From Methanocalculus taiwanensis (GTDB lineage Archaea > Halobacteriota > Methanomicrobia > Methanomicrobiales > Methanocorpusculaceae), in the NCBI RefSeq assembly GCF_024372745.1, contig NZ_VOTZ01000001.1:146122-210121 (forward strand): a stretch of 64,000 bases of DNA. The letters are read 5' to 3'. This document shows, piece after piece, positions 17,729-25,202 of the stretch. Below the pieces are notes generated by a model, which was given only the letters and a program-made list of their open reading frames with translations, was not told the DNA's origin and did not search any database. How positions within the stretch are numbered: position 1 is the first letter of the stretch; each line of letters opens with the position of its first letter. The translations under genes were made by a program, and so were the position numbers.

Positions 17729-18936
17729 GCCGATTCCTTCCCGGCTGCCGAGATTGCACGGAGGCAGGCTTCCGCCTTGATTGCAGTCTCATCGAACTCC
17801 CGATCCGGGTCGGATCCTGCAACGATCCCGGCACCTGCCTGCACAGTTGCAAGACCGTTCCTCACAACAACGGTTCTGATGGCGATCGCAAATGAGAGTG
17901 AGGATCTCCCTGCATACCCGACCGCACCTGCATAGATCCCGCGAGGCTCCCGCTCCAGTTCATCAACCAGCTCCATCGCACGCTTCTTCGGGGCGCCGGT
18001 GACAGTGCCTGCGGGAAAACAGGAGCGGAGCGCATCATAGCCGTCATATCCGGGAGCTGTCTCTGCTGTCACTATTGATACAATATGCTGGACCTTTCGG
18101 TACTTCGCCACCTCAGCATACCGGGAGACCGCCACTGTGCCATATGCCGCCACCCTGCCGATATCGTTCCTCGCCAGATCGACGAGCATCAGGTGTTCGG
18201 ACCGCTCTTTTTTGTCGGCAAGCAGATCTGCTGCGAGCGCGTCATCCTCAACCGAATCTCCGCCCCGCGGCCGTGTACCAGCGATAGGAACAGTGGTGAG
18301 GGCACTCCCGCTCGCCGCAACAAGCATCTCCGGGCTCTCCCCCACCACCTGTTCATCACCAAAATCAAGGAAATATCCATAGCATGAGGGGTTCCTGGAT
18401 CGCAGAGCAGAATAGATCCGGAGGGGATCTCCTTTGAAGGGGAGATGTATCTTTCTGGAGAGGACCGCCTGGTAACAGTCGCCATCAACGATATGGGACT
18501 TGAGCTGCTTAACGCCATCAGTAAAGCGGGAACGCTCCATTGTTGTCCTCTGATCTTTCGGAAGATCACCGGTCTGCGGTGCAGAATAGGAGAGATCACG
18601 TGAGAGGAGGAGTTCGGCCATCCCCTGTATCCGGCTTTTTGCCTCGTCATTCGGAATACGCGGGAAGAGGGTGATTCCGTTGGGATCGACACGAAGTGCA
18701 AAACCGGCAGAGAGAAACCTTCCTCCCCCCTCATAACCGCAATATCCCGCCGGGGAGAATGGGGGATCTGCTGCCATTGCCCTCAGGGCATCAAAAGGAT
18801 CGCCCGCAAGTGCTTTCACCCGTGATCCAATTCCGATCATCGCCGGAAGGCCGGGGAATTCAAGAATATAACCGGGGCCATCGGCAATCGCGTGGTAGAC
18901 CGCAACCGGATCTGCTTCCCTTATCGGGAGAAACAA
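17725..18936 (-). CDS. trpE: Anthranilate synthase component I
   Basis: About 403 residues, shorter than most TrpE. The chorismate-binding domain is complete: AVLSRKIHLPFKGDPL, PIAGTRPRGGDSVEDD, LVDLARNDIGRV, FPAGTVTGAPKKRAMEL and VQAGAGIVAGSDPDREF. The N-terminal domain is short; the tryptophan-binding LLES motif reads ILEF. The only standard start codon available is TTG at 18936. Another 22 sense codons lie upstream with coding-like sequence but no ATG, GTG or TTG, so the true N-terminus is uncertain. First gene of trpEGDCFBA. Confidence 0.92.
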   Translation of the reverse strand: MFLPIREADPVAVYHAIADGPGYILEFPGLPAMIGIGSRVKALAGDPFDALRAMAADPPFSPAGYCGYEGGGRFLSAGFALRVDPNGITLFPRIPNDEAKSRIQGMAELLLSRDLSYSAPQTGDLPKDQRTTMERSRFTDGVKQLKSHIVDGDCYQAVLSRKIHLPFKGDPLRIYSALRSRNPSCYGYFLDFGDEQVVGESPEMLVAASGSALTTVPIAGTRPRGGDSVEDDALAADLLADKKERSEHLMLVDLARNDIGRVAAYGTVAVSRYAEVAKYRKVQHIVSIVTAETAPGYDGYDALRSCFPAGTVTGAPKKRAMELVDELEREPRGIYAGAVGYAGRSSLSFAIAIRTVVVRNGLATVQAGAGIVAGSDPDREFDETAIKAEACLRAISAAGKESA

Positions 18937-18978
18937 TCCGGTTGCGGCTGCTGCCAGTCCGATGGCATCACCGTCTGG

Positions 18979-19027
18979 TGTACTGTTGCTTGCATATTCT
19001 ATGGTGTGTTTTGTACATATTTATACA
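18979..19027 (-). promoter_or_regulatory. trp operon promoter with TGTACA operator boxes
   Basis: Read on the minus strand, TATAAATA (19018-19025) is a good archaeal TATA box, placing the transcription start near 18993-18998. It is flanked by TGTACA (19012-19017) and TATACA (19022-19027), ten bases apart, with TGTACT at 18979-18984. TGTACA is the known TRP box bound by TrpY in Methanothermobacter. Binding here would block TBP/TFB access. Confidence 0.55.
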
Positions 19028-19062
19028 TTGTTGAATAAATGTGTTCAGAGGGGGGATACACA

Positions 19063-19095
19063 TACTTAATAATCACCTGGTAGTATCTCACTACC
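19063..19095 (+). promoter_or_regulatory. Putative promoter and inverted repeat before the gerW-like gene
   Basis: TACTTAATA (19063-19071) lies 25 bases before the ATG at 19096, so the message may be leaderless. GGTAGT (19079-19084) and ACTACC (19090-19095) form a perfect six-base inverted repeat with a five-base loop that touches the start codon. No Shine-Dalgarno sequence is present. Confidence 0.45.
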
Positions 19096-19455
19096 ATGTC
19101 AGAGAGAAATGTCTTTGATGCAATTCTGGAGCACCTCAGAACGATGGTCTCTTCAGATATACTTGTCTCAAATCCAATCATATCGGGCGACCGGTCGATC
19201 TTCACCATCTCGTCAGTCGGATTTGGATTTGGAGGTGGAGAAGGAAAGAGCGATGACGGGCTTGGAGCCGGTGGAGGCGCCGGTGCTGGTGTCACCCCGG
19301 TTGCGGTGATGGTGATTCACCAGAATATTCCGGGACCTGAGGGGATCCAGATCTTCACACTCGGAAAGAAAGGGGAGGTTGCACAAGCGATCTCAACAGC
19401 CGCTGAGTCTCTCCCCTCGGTGATCGAGGCGATCCGGGGATCCAAGAAAGAGTGA
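19096..19455 (+). CDS. GerW/YtfJ family protein
   Basis: About 119 residues. SSDILVSNPIISGDRSIFTI, then VGFGFGGGEGKSDDGLGAGGGAGAGVTPVAVMVI and a final IEAIRGSKKE are the marks of the YtfJ/GerW family, known in Bacillus as a spore protein needed for germination, but widespread in non-spore-formers and methanogens. Archaeal function is unknown. The next gene (DUF2953) begins directly after the stop codon. In Bacillus the ytfJ neighbour ytfI is also a DUF2953 protein, so the pair looks conserved. Confidence 0.85.
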   Translation: MSERNVFDAILEHLRTMVSSDILVSNPIISGDRSIFTISSVGFGFGGGEGKSDDGLGAGGGAGAGVTPVAVMVIHQNIPGPEGIQIFTLGKKGEVAQAISTAAESLPSVIEAIRGSKKE

Positions 19456-20013
19456 ATGGAACTCTACCCCGTACTCCTCGTATTTGCATGCGTTGGTGGG
19501 CTGGCCACCCTTGTGCTGGTATCGTTTTGTGTCACGGTACTTGGATCGATCAGTTCCAGGGAATGGTCTGCCGGAGCAGGACTCGGTCCAATCGCGATCC
19601 TCCTCCTCCCGGGAAACACCCTTGAGCTTTGGCTTTTTGAAAAACCGGTCTTTTCATTTCGTATTCCGGAAGATACAGGAGAGGCAGGCAAAAAAGAGGA
19701 AGAAAAAGACGGTGAGATCCTGAAGAAGGCAGAGAAAGAGAGCGGGTTTCCTTTCTCCGCACTGTTGAAGCTGCCGATCTCAATCGACTCGGTTTCGATC
19801 TCCGGCAGGATCGGGACAGGAGATGCCGGTGAAACAGGGAAGCTCTACGGCTGGATCGCTGCTCTCAGGGGAGCACTCCGGACAACCCGGCTTGACCTGA
19901 ATATCATCCCTGATTTTGCAGAGGCCGGATGGTCAGCGAATATCAGGGCACGAATCAGGATACGATCGCTCTTTCATCTTGTAATTGCCCTTCTTCCATT
20001 TATCAAGAGATAA
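19456..20013 (+). CDS. DUF2953 membrane protein
   Basis: About 185 residues. One hydrophobic N-terminal segment (LYPVLLVFACVGGLATLVLVSF-like region, residues 4-30), a Lys/Glu-rich linker at about 75-100, then the DUF2953 end SWAALRG-like YGWIAALRGALRTTRLDLNIIPDF with ANIRARIRIRSLFHLV. The start codon follows the gerW stop with no gap, implying coupled translation. Function unknown. Confidence 0.75.
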   Translation: MELYPVLLVFACVGGLATLVLVSFCVTVLGSISSREWSAGAGLGPIAILLLPGNTLELWLFEKPVFSFRIPEDTGEAGKKEEEKDGEILKKAEKESGFPFSALLKLPISIDSVSISGRIGTGDAGETGKLYGWIAALRGALRTTRLDLNIIPDFAEAGWSANIRARIRIRSLFHLVIALLPFIKR

Positions 20014-20075
20014 CGTCCTGCGACCCATATACATTATATATTTTGATCGCATCCTTTCATTGTGTGTGATGCACT

Positions 20076-20702
20076 ATGACAGATGATGAAAAGAAGATAG
20101 AAGAACCGGAGGTGACCCAGGACCCCCTGAATGCTCCGGTTGAGAAGCCAGCTGCCGCTCCACCACCGCAGGCCACCCATGAGAAGGAGACGATCCATGA
20201 GATTCGGTACATGGAAAAGCCTGAGGAGAAGAAAAAGAAGAGCAGTAAGCTGAAGATCATCGGAGTGCTCGTCCTGATCCTCCTCATCGGCGTGATCGCG
20301 ATCTTTGCGACGCTGAATGTGACGATGTATGCGCCGGTGCAGGGGCAGTCGTACCCCTATACTACCACCTACAATGTATGGTTCCCGCTTGGAAAGACCG
20401 TGACAGTCGGCGGGATCGATATGGTCGCCCTCTCCACCCAGGATGAGATGATGATCGCAGTTGACGGGCAGACCCAGAAACTGGTTGTCGGAGAAGATAA
20501 GCTGATATCCGAGCGGCGGGCGGTTGTGAAGACGCTTGGTATCACCGTCATCGATACGAACTTCCAGATATACCTCACCTACCGCGGCCTCTCTGACCCG
20601 CAGACTGCAAACTTCTTCCTTGCAGTAAGGACATCAAAACAGGTGCCGCAGTTTATCGTGAATCTCCTTATTCCTAAAGAGATCTCGGCGGTCCCCGCCT
20701 AA
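20076..20702 (+). CDS. Hypothetical single-pass membrane protein
   Basis: About 208 residues. The first 65 are hydrophilic and rich in Glu, Pro, Ala and Lys, ending in EEKKKKSSKLK. A transmembrane helix follows (IIGVLVLILLIGVIAIFA), then about 120 residues of predicted outside sequence without known motifs. The positive patch before the helix suggests an N-in, C-out topology. I do not recognise the family. Its 3' end overlaps the convergent truA gene by 69 bases, a rather long overlap; either the last residues of one protein are dispensable or the coding ends are true overlaps. Confidence 0.6.
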   Translation: MTDDEKKIEEPEVTQDPLNAPVEKPAAAPPPQATHEKETIHEIRYMEKPEEKKKKSSKLKIIGVLVLILLIGVIAIFATLNVTMYAPVQGQSYPYTTTYNVWFPLGKTVTVGGIDMVALSTQDEMMIAVDGQTQKLVVGEDKLISERRAVVKTLGITVIDTNFQIYLTYRGLSDPQTANFFLAVRTSKQVPQFIVNLLIPKEISAVPA

Positions 20703-21515
20703 CCACTCAACTAATTTTTCTCCGATCCGTAGCCGGTCTGCTTCATTCCTGAGTTTCTGATCACCCTTATCTGATCGCTCAAGTGGATTGAAGAGGATGT
20801 TGCAGTCAACATCCCAGAGAATGAGCGAATCCGGCGGGGCGGCCGGGATCCGGGGACCTGCTTCGGTGAGGAGGGTGCCGATACGATCCGGCGAAATCAC
20901 CCCGGCACCAGCTGCAAGGAGGAGCGTCGCCATACCCCGAACCATATTCCAGAGAAAGCTCTCGCCGCTCACTTCAAAGACAATCAGGCCATCTTCTGAG
21001 AAGATCCGGGCAGAGAGGATATGGCGGACCGGGTTTCTCCCCTCCTCCACCCGTGCAATCCTTCGGAAATCATGGAAGCCGATGAACCAGGATACCGCCT
21101 CCTCCATCAGATGCAGATCAAGACCCTCGCCCGGGAAGAGATACCGGTATGTCCTGCTGGCCGCACTGTACCGGGGATTGAAATTCAGAGGAACCTCTGC
21201 CCAGCCAGAACACCAGCAGTCATAGGGGAGCATCCGGTTTAAGGAAGATACTACACGTTCAGGATAGGATGTTGTCAACGCAACCACCTGGCGTCGTGCC
21301 GAAACACCTGCATCGGTTCTCCCGGCAGAGACAAATCCCGCAGAGCGGAAATCTTCAAAGAGGCCAAGCCTCATACAGGCGTCAATCAGTACACCTTCGA
21401 CGGTCCTTGCATCAGGCTGCTGCTGTGAACCCGAGAATCCCTGCCCGAAATAGCTGATACAAAGGGCGATTCTTACCGGCGAAGGTTTGGTATCCTCCGT
21501 TGCAACCGCCTCCAT
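20634..21515 (-). CDS. truA: tRNA pseudouridine synthase A
   Basis: About 293 residues. Makes pseudouridine at positions 38-40 of tRNA. The catalytic Asp is in SAGRTDAGVSARRQVV; YFGQGFSGSQQQP and the YRYLF segment after PRYSAASRT are typical, as is FLWNMVRGMATLLLAAG. The N-terminus overlaps the upstream PHP gene by 43 bases and the C-terminus overlaps a convergent gene by 69 bases. Confidence 0.93.
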   Translation of the reverse strand: MEAVATEDTKPSPVRIALCISYFGQGFSGSQQQPDARTVEGVLIDACMRLGLFEDFRSAGFVSAGRTDAGVSARRQVVALTTSYPERVVSSLNRMLPYDCWCSGWAEVPLNFNPRYSAASRTYRYLFPGEGLDLHLMEEAVSWFIGFHDFRRIARVEEGRNPVRHILSARIFSEDGLIVFEVSGESFLWNMVRGMATLLLAAGAGVISPDRIGTLLTEAGPRIPAAPPDSLILWDVDCNILFNPLERSDKGDQKLRNEADRLRIGEKLVEWLGGDRRDLFRNKEIHDKLRHLF

Positions 21516-22150
21516 GTGCTTCTGAGCGACTGGCGGGTATAGGTGCGGAGCGGGGTCATCCGGCAGGATGCAATCGTCTTTCCGGAACGGATGGCTTCAA
21601 GCACCGATTCGACAGTCGGTTCGGCATCGATCAGGGTGGAACCATATCCGACATACCGCCAGTGGTGGGCATCGCTCCCGCCGATACAGGGCTTCCCCAA
21701 CCTCCTGGCAAGACGGGCCGCTTTCCGGTTCGCGGTCCCGACAATATACCTGGAATTGAATGCCTCCACTGCATCGACGAGTTCAAGGGCATCCTTCAGC
21801 TTCAGCCCGACACCATGCCGCCACATATGAAACGGATGGGGCAGGATCGTCACCCCGCCCATCTTCTCTGCAATGGCAATCGTCTTCCTGACAGGAAGGC
21901 CCGCCGGTATCGGATCGGTCACCCCAAGGACAAGGAGGTGCCCCTCTTTCGTCGAGACCTCGATTCCGGGGATGATTAATACCTTCGTCTTTTGGCCAAG
22001 CGCATATCTCGCTCCTGTGACGGTATCATGATCGGTGATCGCAATCGCATCCAGTCCAATCTCCTCAGCTCTTCTGATGATATCCTCGACCCGGCTCTCA
22101 CCGTCACGAGAATAGCTGGTATGAATATGCAGGTCACACCGGAGCGTCAT
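21473..22150 (-). CDS. PHP domain metal-dependent phosphoesterase
   Basis: About 225 residues, all PHP domain. Metal-binding motifs appear in order: CDLHIHTSYSRDG, AITDHDTVTG, IIPGIEVSTKEGH, ILPHPFHMW and IGGSDAHHW. Such stand-alone proteins are related to nucleotide and RNA phosphatases (RNase AM, YciV/TrpH group). The Arg-rich C-terminus TWRRLQRRIPNLRR may bind nucleic acid. It precedes and overlaps truA on the same strand. Confidence 0.88.
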   Translation of the reverse strand: MTLRCDLHIHTSYSRDGESRVEDIIRRAEEIGLDAIAITDHDTVTGARYALGQKTKVLIIPGIEVSTKEGHLLVLGVTDPIPAGLPVRKTIAIAEKMGGVTILPHPFHMWRHGVGLKLKDALELVDAVEAFNSRYIVGTANRKAARLARRLGKPCIGGSDAHHWRYVGYGSTLIDAEPTVESVLEAIRSGKTIASCRMTPLRTYTRQSLRSTWRRLQRRIPNLRR

Positions 22151-22555
22151 TGATAATCAATATTCTCCTGCCAAGATAAAGAAACCCATCTATTTGGATG
22201 ATGCATACGAGGCTATACCTTTCTCCTGCGCGGATAGATCCCTTTTTGGATCCGCATGATGATATTGCCCGGCATACAGCATCCAGGGGTAGCAGGAAGG
22301 ATCATCGGTATCGGGAGGGTCAACCGAGATCCAGGTACAAAGGCGATAAAGGAGGCTTTTTGGATCGCAAGGATTTTAAACCCCTTTGAGGTGGACTATC
22401 CAATAAAGGTGCTTTATGCAGCTCTAAATTGTTTCCTGGAAGTTAGCAGGGAACATTTGCAAGAGACAATAGGATATGCAGGGTTCTGTTTTCGGAGAGA
22501 TTATCTGTCCTGAGATCAATACAGTTAAAGACAAAATTTATAATTCCATGATACT
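22151..22555. other. Intergenic region, no gene recognised
   Basis: 405 bases between the divergent PHP and MATE genes. Short open frames (for example 22256-22513) show no conserved features. GCGGAT/ATCCGC flanking a T-rich spacer near 22238-22263 is a weak inverted repeat. TTTATAATT near 22538 is a likely TATA box for the MATE gene at 22556. Confidence 0.4.
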
Positions 22556-23929
22556 ATGAACCCCACAGACCAGCCATCTCACAGAGGAGTCTCCATCTTA
22601 ACCGGCGATCCAAAGAAGGCGATAATTGCACTCTCAATCCCGGTGATCATCGCGATGCTCCTCCAGTCCATCTATAACCTTGTCGATGCTATCTGGGTTG
22701 CCGGTCTTGGAGGAGATGCGCTTGCTGCTGTCGGGTTCGTGACACCGCTCTTTCTTATCCTGGTCGGGCTGGGGAACGGGCTTGGAGCGGGTGTAAGCTC
22801 CGCCATATCCCGAAGGATCGGATCAGGTGACCGGAAGGGGGCCGACCAGGCGGCGATGCAGGGGATCGGCCTTATCCTTATCATCTCAGCTGCGATCACT
22901 CCGATTCTGGTCTTCTTCGCCGAACCGATGGCACTGCTCCTCGGCGCCGGAGATGCAACCCCGCTCACCGCCGAATATGCGAGGATCGTCTTTACTGGAA
23001 CACCGCTCCTGCTCTTCGCCTCCATCTCATATGCGATCTTCAATGCTGAGGGATCAACAAAGAAGACAATGTACGCAATGGGTGCATCGGCTTTAATCAA
23101 CTGTATCCTTGACCCGATCCTGATCTACCCGATGGGGCTTGGGGTTGCGGGTGCTGCCTGGGCAACCCTCATATCCATCGTGATCGTATCGGCCCTGATC
23201 CTCTACTGGCTCTTTGTTGAGCGCTCAACGTATGTCACCCTGAATGTATCAGAGATCCGGCCCAGGCGTGAGATATCATCGGATATCATCAAAGTCGGCA
23301 TCCCCGGGAGCCTCCAGTTCGTTATGATGTCGGGTGTGGCGATCTTAATCAACGCCATTCTCGTCACAACCACCGGGACAGATGCGGTGGCAATCTATAC
23401 GGCGGGATGGCGGGTTGTGCTCTTTGCAATCATCCCGCTAATCGGGATCAGCATCGCCATGATCTCAATTGCCGGTGCCTCATATGGCGCCCGTGACTAT
23501 TCGAAACTCCGTTCTGTCCATGGGATCGCCCTGCGGTACGGGGTTCTGATCTCGCTCACCCTGACCGCCGCCACCTGGCTGCTGGCGCCGTACCTTGCGG
23601 TCATCTTCACCTACTCAGCAGAGAGCGCCCATATGGCACCCGGGATAACAGCATTTCTCAGGACGATCTGCTGGTTCTTCCCGTTTGTGCCGGCAGGCAT
23701 GTTCTCTTCAGCCATCTTCCAGGGTACAGGCAGGGGCCTCTCCGCACTTATCCTGGAATTCTTCCGAAACATCGTCTTTATCACGCTCTTCATCTTATTG
23801 CTCGGCATATCGCTCTCCTATGGAGAGATAGGAGTCTGGTGGGGTGTTGTTGCCGGAAATACCTGTGGAGGTCTCTTTGCCCTCTTCTGGGCACACCGGT
23901 ACATAAGCGGACTGATTCGATACCAATGA
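22556..23929 (+). CDS. MATE family efflux transporter
   Basis: About 457 residues with twelve predicted membrane helices. The N-terminus ILTGDPKKAIIALSIPVIIAM followed by LLQSIYNLVDAIWVAGLGGDALAAVGF is the typical MATE start; the second half repeats it (IKVGIPGSLQFVMM). These cytoplasmic membrane carriers export drugs or metabolites in exchange for Na+ or H+. Substrate unknown. It has its own promoter and stands alone. Confidence 0.92.
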   Translation: MNPTDQPSHRGVSILTGDPKKAIIALSIPVIIAMLLQSIYNLVDAIWVAGLGGDALAAVGFVTPLFLILVGLGNGLGAGVSSAISRRIGSGDRKGADQAAMQGIGLILIISAAITPILVFFAEPMALLLGAGDATPLTAEYARIVFTGTPLLLFASISYAIFNAEGSTKKTMYAMGASALINCILDPILIYPMGLGVAGAAWATLISIVIVSALILYWLFVERSTYVTLNVSEIRPRREISSDIIKVGIPGSLQFVMMSGVAILINAILVTTTGTDAVAIYTAGWRVVLFAIIPLIGISIAMISIAGASYGARDYSKLRSVHGIALRYGVLISLTLTAATWLLAPYLAVIFTYSAESAHMAPGITAFLRTICWFFPFVPAGMFSSAIFQGTGRGLSALILEFFRNIVFITLFILLLGISLSYGEIGVWWGVVAGNTCGGLFALFWAHRYISGLIRYQ

Positions 23930-23993
23930 AGGGGTTGTTCAGGGGGAAGCATATAGAGGAACCTCTATTGCCAAAAAAGAGAGATCTCCTTGT

Positions 23994-24710
23994 ATGGATA
24001 CCATACTTGAAGAGATCCGATCCACCCTGAAGGAGAGAGCAGATCCGGCGCTCGCAGAAAGCGGGAAGCGGTTCTTTAAGGAGGAAGTTACTACCTACGG
24101 TATGAAGACTGCCGAGGTGGCAAAGATTGCCAGATCCTATCTTCCCGCTCTGAAGAGGATGGAGAAAGAAGAGGTCTTCTCCCTATGCGAAGAGCTGTTC
24201 GCCTCGGGCTACCTGGAGGAATCATTCATCGCTTCTGAATGGCTACCCCGGTTCAGCGACCGGTTCGAAGCAGATGATCTGAATATCTTCGAGGGCTGGA
24301 TTCTGCGGTATGTCACAAACTGGGCAACCTGCGACACCTTCTGCAATCACACCATCGGCGATCTCCTGGTGAATTATCCGGAATCTATAGTAAAGCTCTA
24401 TTCATGGGCAGAATCTGAGAACCGATGGCTCAGGCGTGCTGCTGCAGTCTCGTTGATCGTCCCTGCAAAGAAAGGAGAGTTCCTCGAAGAAGCATTCAGA
24501 ATCGCAGATATCCTCTTTGAGGATACCGAGGATCTGGTGCAGAAAGGATACGGGTGGCTTTTGAAGGAGGAGAGCAGGAAACACCGGGACGAGGTCTTCG
24601 CCTATGTCCAGAGGAAGAAGAGGATGATGCCCCGGACGGCTCTTCGGTACGCAATCGAGCTGATGCCGCAGGAGATGCGGAGAGAGGCGATGAAGAAGGA
24701 CTGGAGATAA
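23994..24710 (+). CDS. AlkD-like DNA alkylation repair protein
   Basis: About 238 residues of HEAT-like helical repeats. YGMKTAEVAKIARSYLPALK, then VTNWATCDTFCNHTIGDLL with the conserved Asp of AlkD, and RWLRRAAAVSLIVPAKKGEF are family motifs. AlkD homologues release N3- and N7-alkylated purines. It starts at an ATG at 23994, 64 bases after the MATE gene. Confidence 0.9.
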   Translation: MDTILEEIRSTLKERADPALAESGKRFFKEEVTTYGMKTAEVAKIARSYLPALKRMEKEEVFSLCEELFASGYLEESFIASEWLPRFSDRFEADDLNIFEGWILRYVTNWATCDTFCNHTIGDLLVNYPESIVKLYSWAESENRWLRRAAAVSLIVPAKKGEFLEEAFRIADILFEDTEDLVQKGYGWLLKEESRKHRDEVFAYVQRKKRMMPRTALRYAIELMPQEMRREAMKKDWR

Positions 24711-24721
24711 GGAGAGGGCAT

Positions 24722-24749
24722 TTAAATAAAAAGGCTCAAAAAATGAGCC
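24722..24749 (-). terminator. Hairpin plus T-run terminator (minus strand)
   Basis: Read on the minus strand, GGCTCA-TTTTT-TGAGCC (24749-24733) is followed by TTTTTATTTAAA. The stem is perfect. It lies 77 bases beyond the stop codon of the small minus-strand gene at 24827-25084, and so supports that gene being transcribed. Confidence 0.6.
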
Positions 24750-24826
24750 CTAACGTAAAAATACCATATCCCTCCGGCAGCTTTGGAAAGGCTGGAACCC
24801 GGAGATAACAAATAAATGCCTATTGT

Positions 24827-25084
24827 TCAGATGAATCTCTCAGAATCAAAACTACCCATCTTCCCTCTCATCTTCTTCTTTATGGGAAAAAGATCTGCAT
24901 CGAGAAGATCATCACCTCTTCCCCGCATCGGATTTTTCTTCGGCGCCTTCTCATTTCGTTTCTGTTTTCGATTGTACCTCTCAGGATCCTTTGCGGCCAG
25001 GTACTCTGGTGCATCGGGAAAGCCACCGAAATACTCTTCCTGATACAGGATATCCCGTGAAAAACGCGTGTTCCGTCGCGACAT
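24827..25084 (-). CDS. Small basic hypothetical protein
   Basis: About 85 residues, very rich in Arg, Lys, Asp and Tyr (SRDILYQEEYFGGFPDAPEY, then ERYNRKQKRNEKAPKKN). No membrane segment and no recognised family. The start could be ATG at 25084 or 25093. A hairpin-plus-T terminator downstream on the same strand favours a real gene. The long basic middle part may contact nucleic acid; this is a guess from composition. Confidence 0.5.
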   Translation of the reverse strand: MSRRNTRFSRDILYQEEYFGGFPDAPEYLAAKDPERYNRKQKRNEKAPKKNPMRGRGDDLLDADLFPIKKKMRGKMGSFDSERFI

Positions 25085-25202
25085 CTCTCTCACTTGGCAA
25101 TATCAGCGTTATACCATAGAAATCATAAATATTTCCCTCCTTCCCGCATTGGAAGAGGGATATCAATCGCCTTTTTATCGATGATGAAAATATATCTTCT
25201 CT

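Noticed and set aside
22198..22513. Short open frames between the PHP and MATE genes
   Set aside because: No ribosome binding site, no plausible protein features, and no family.
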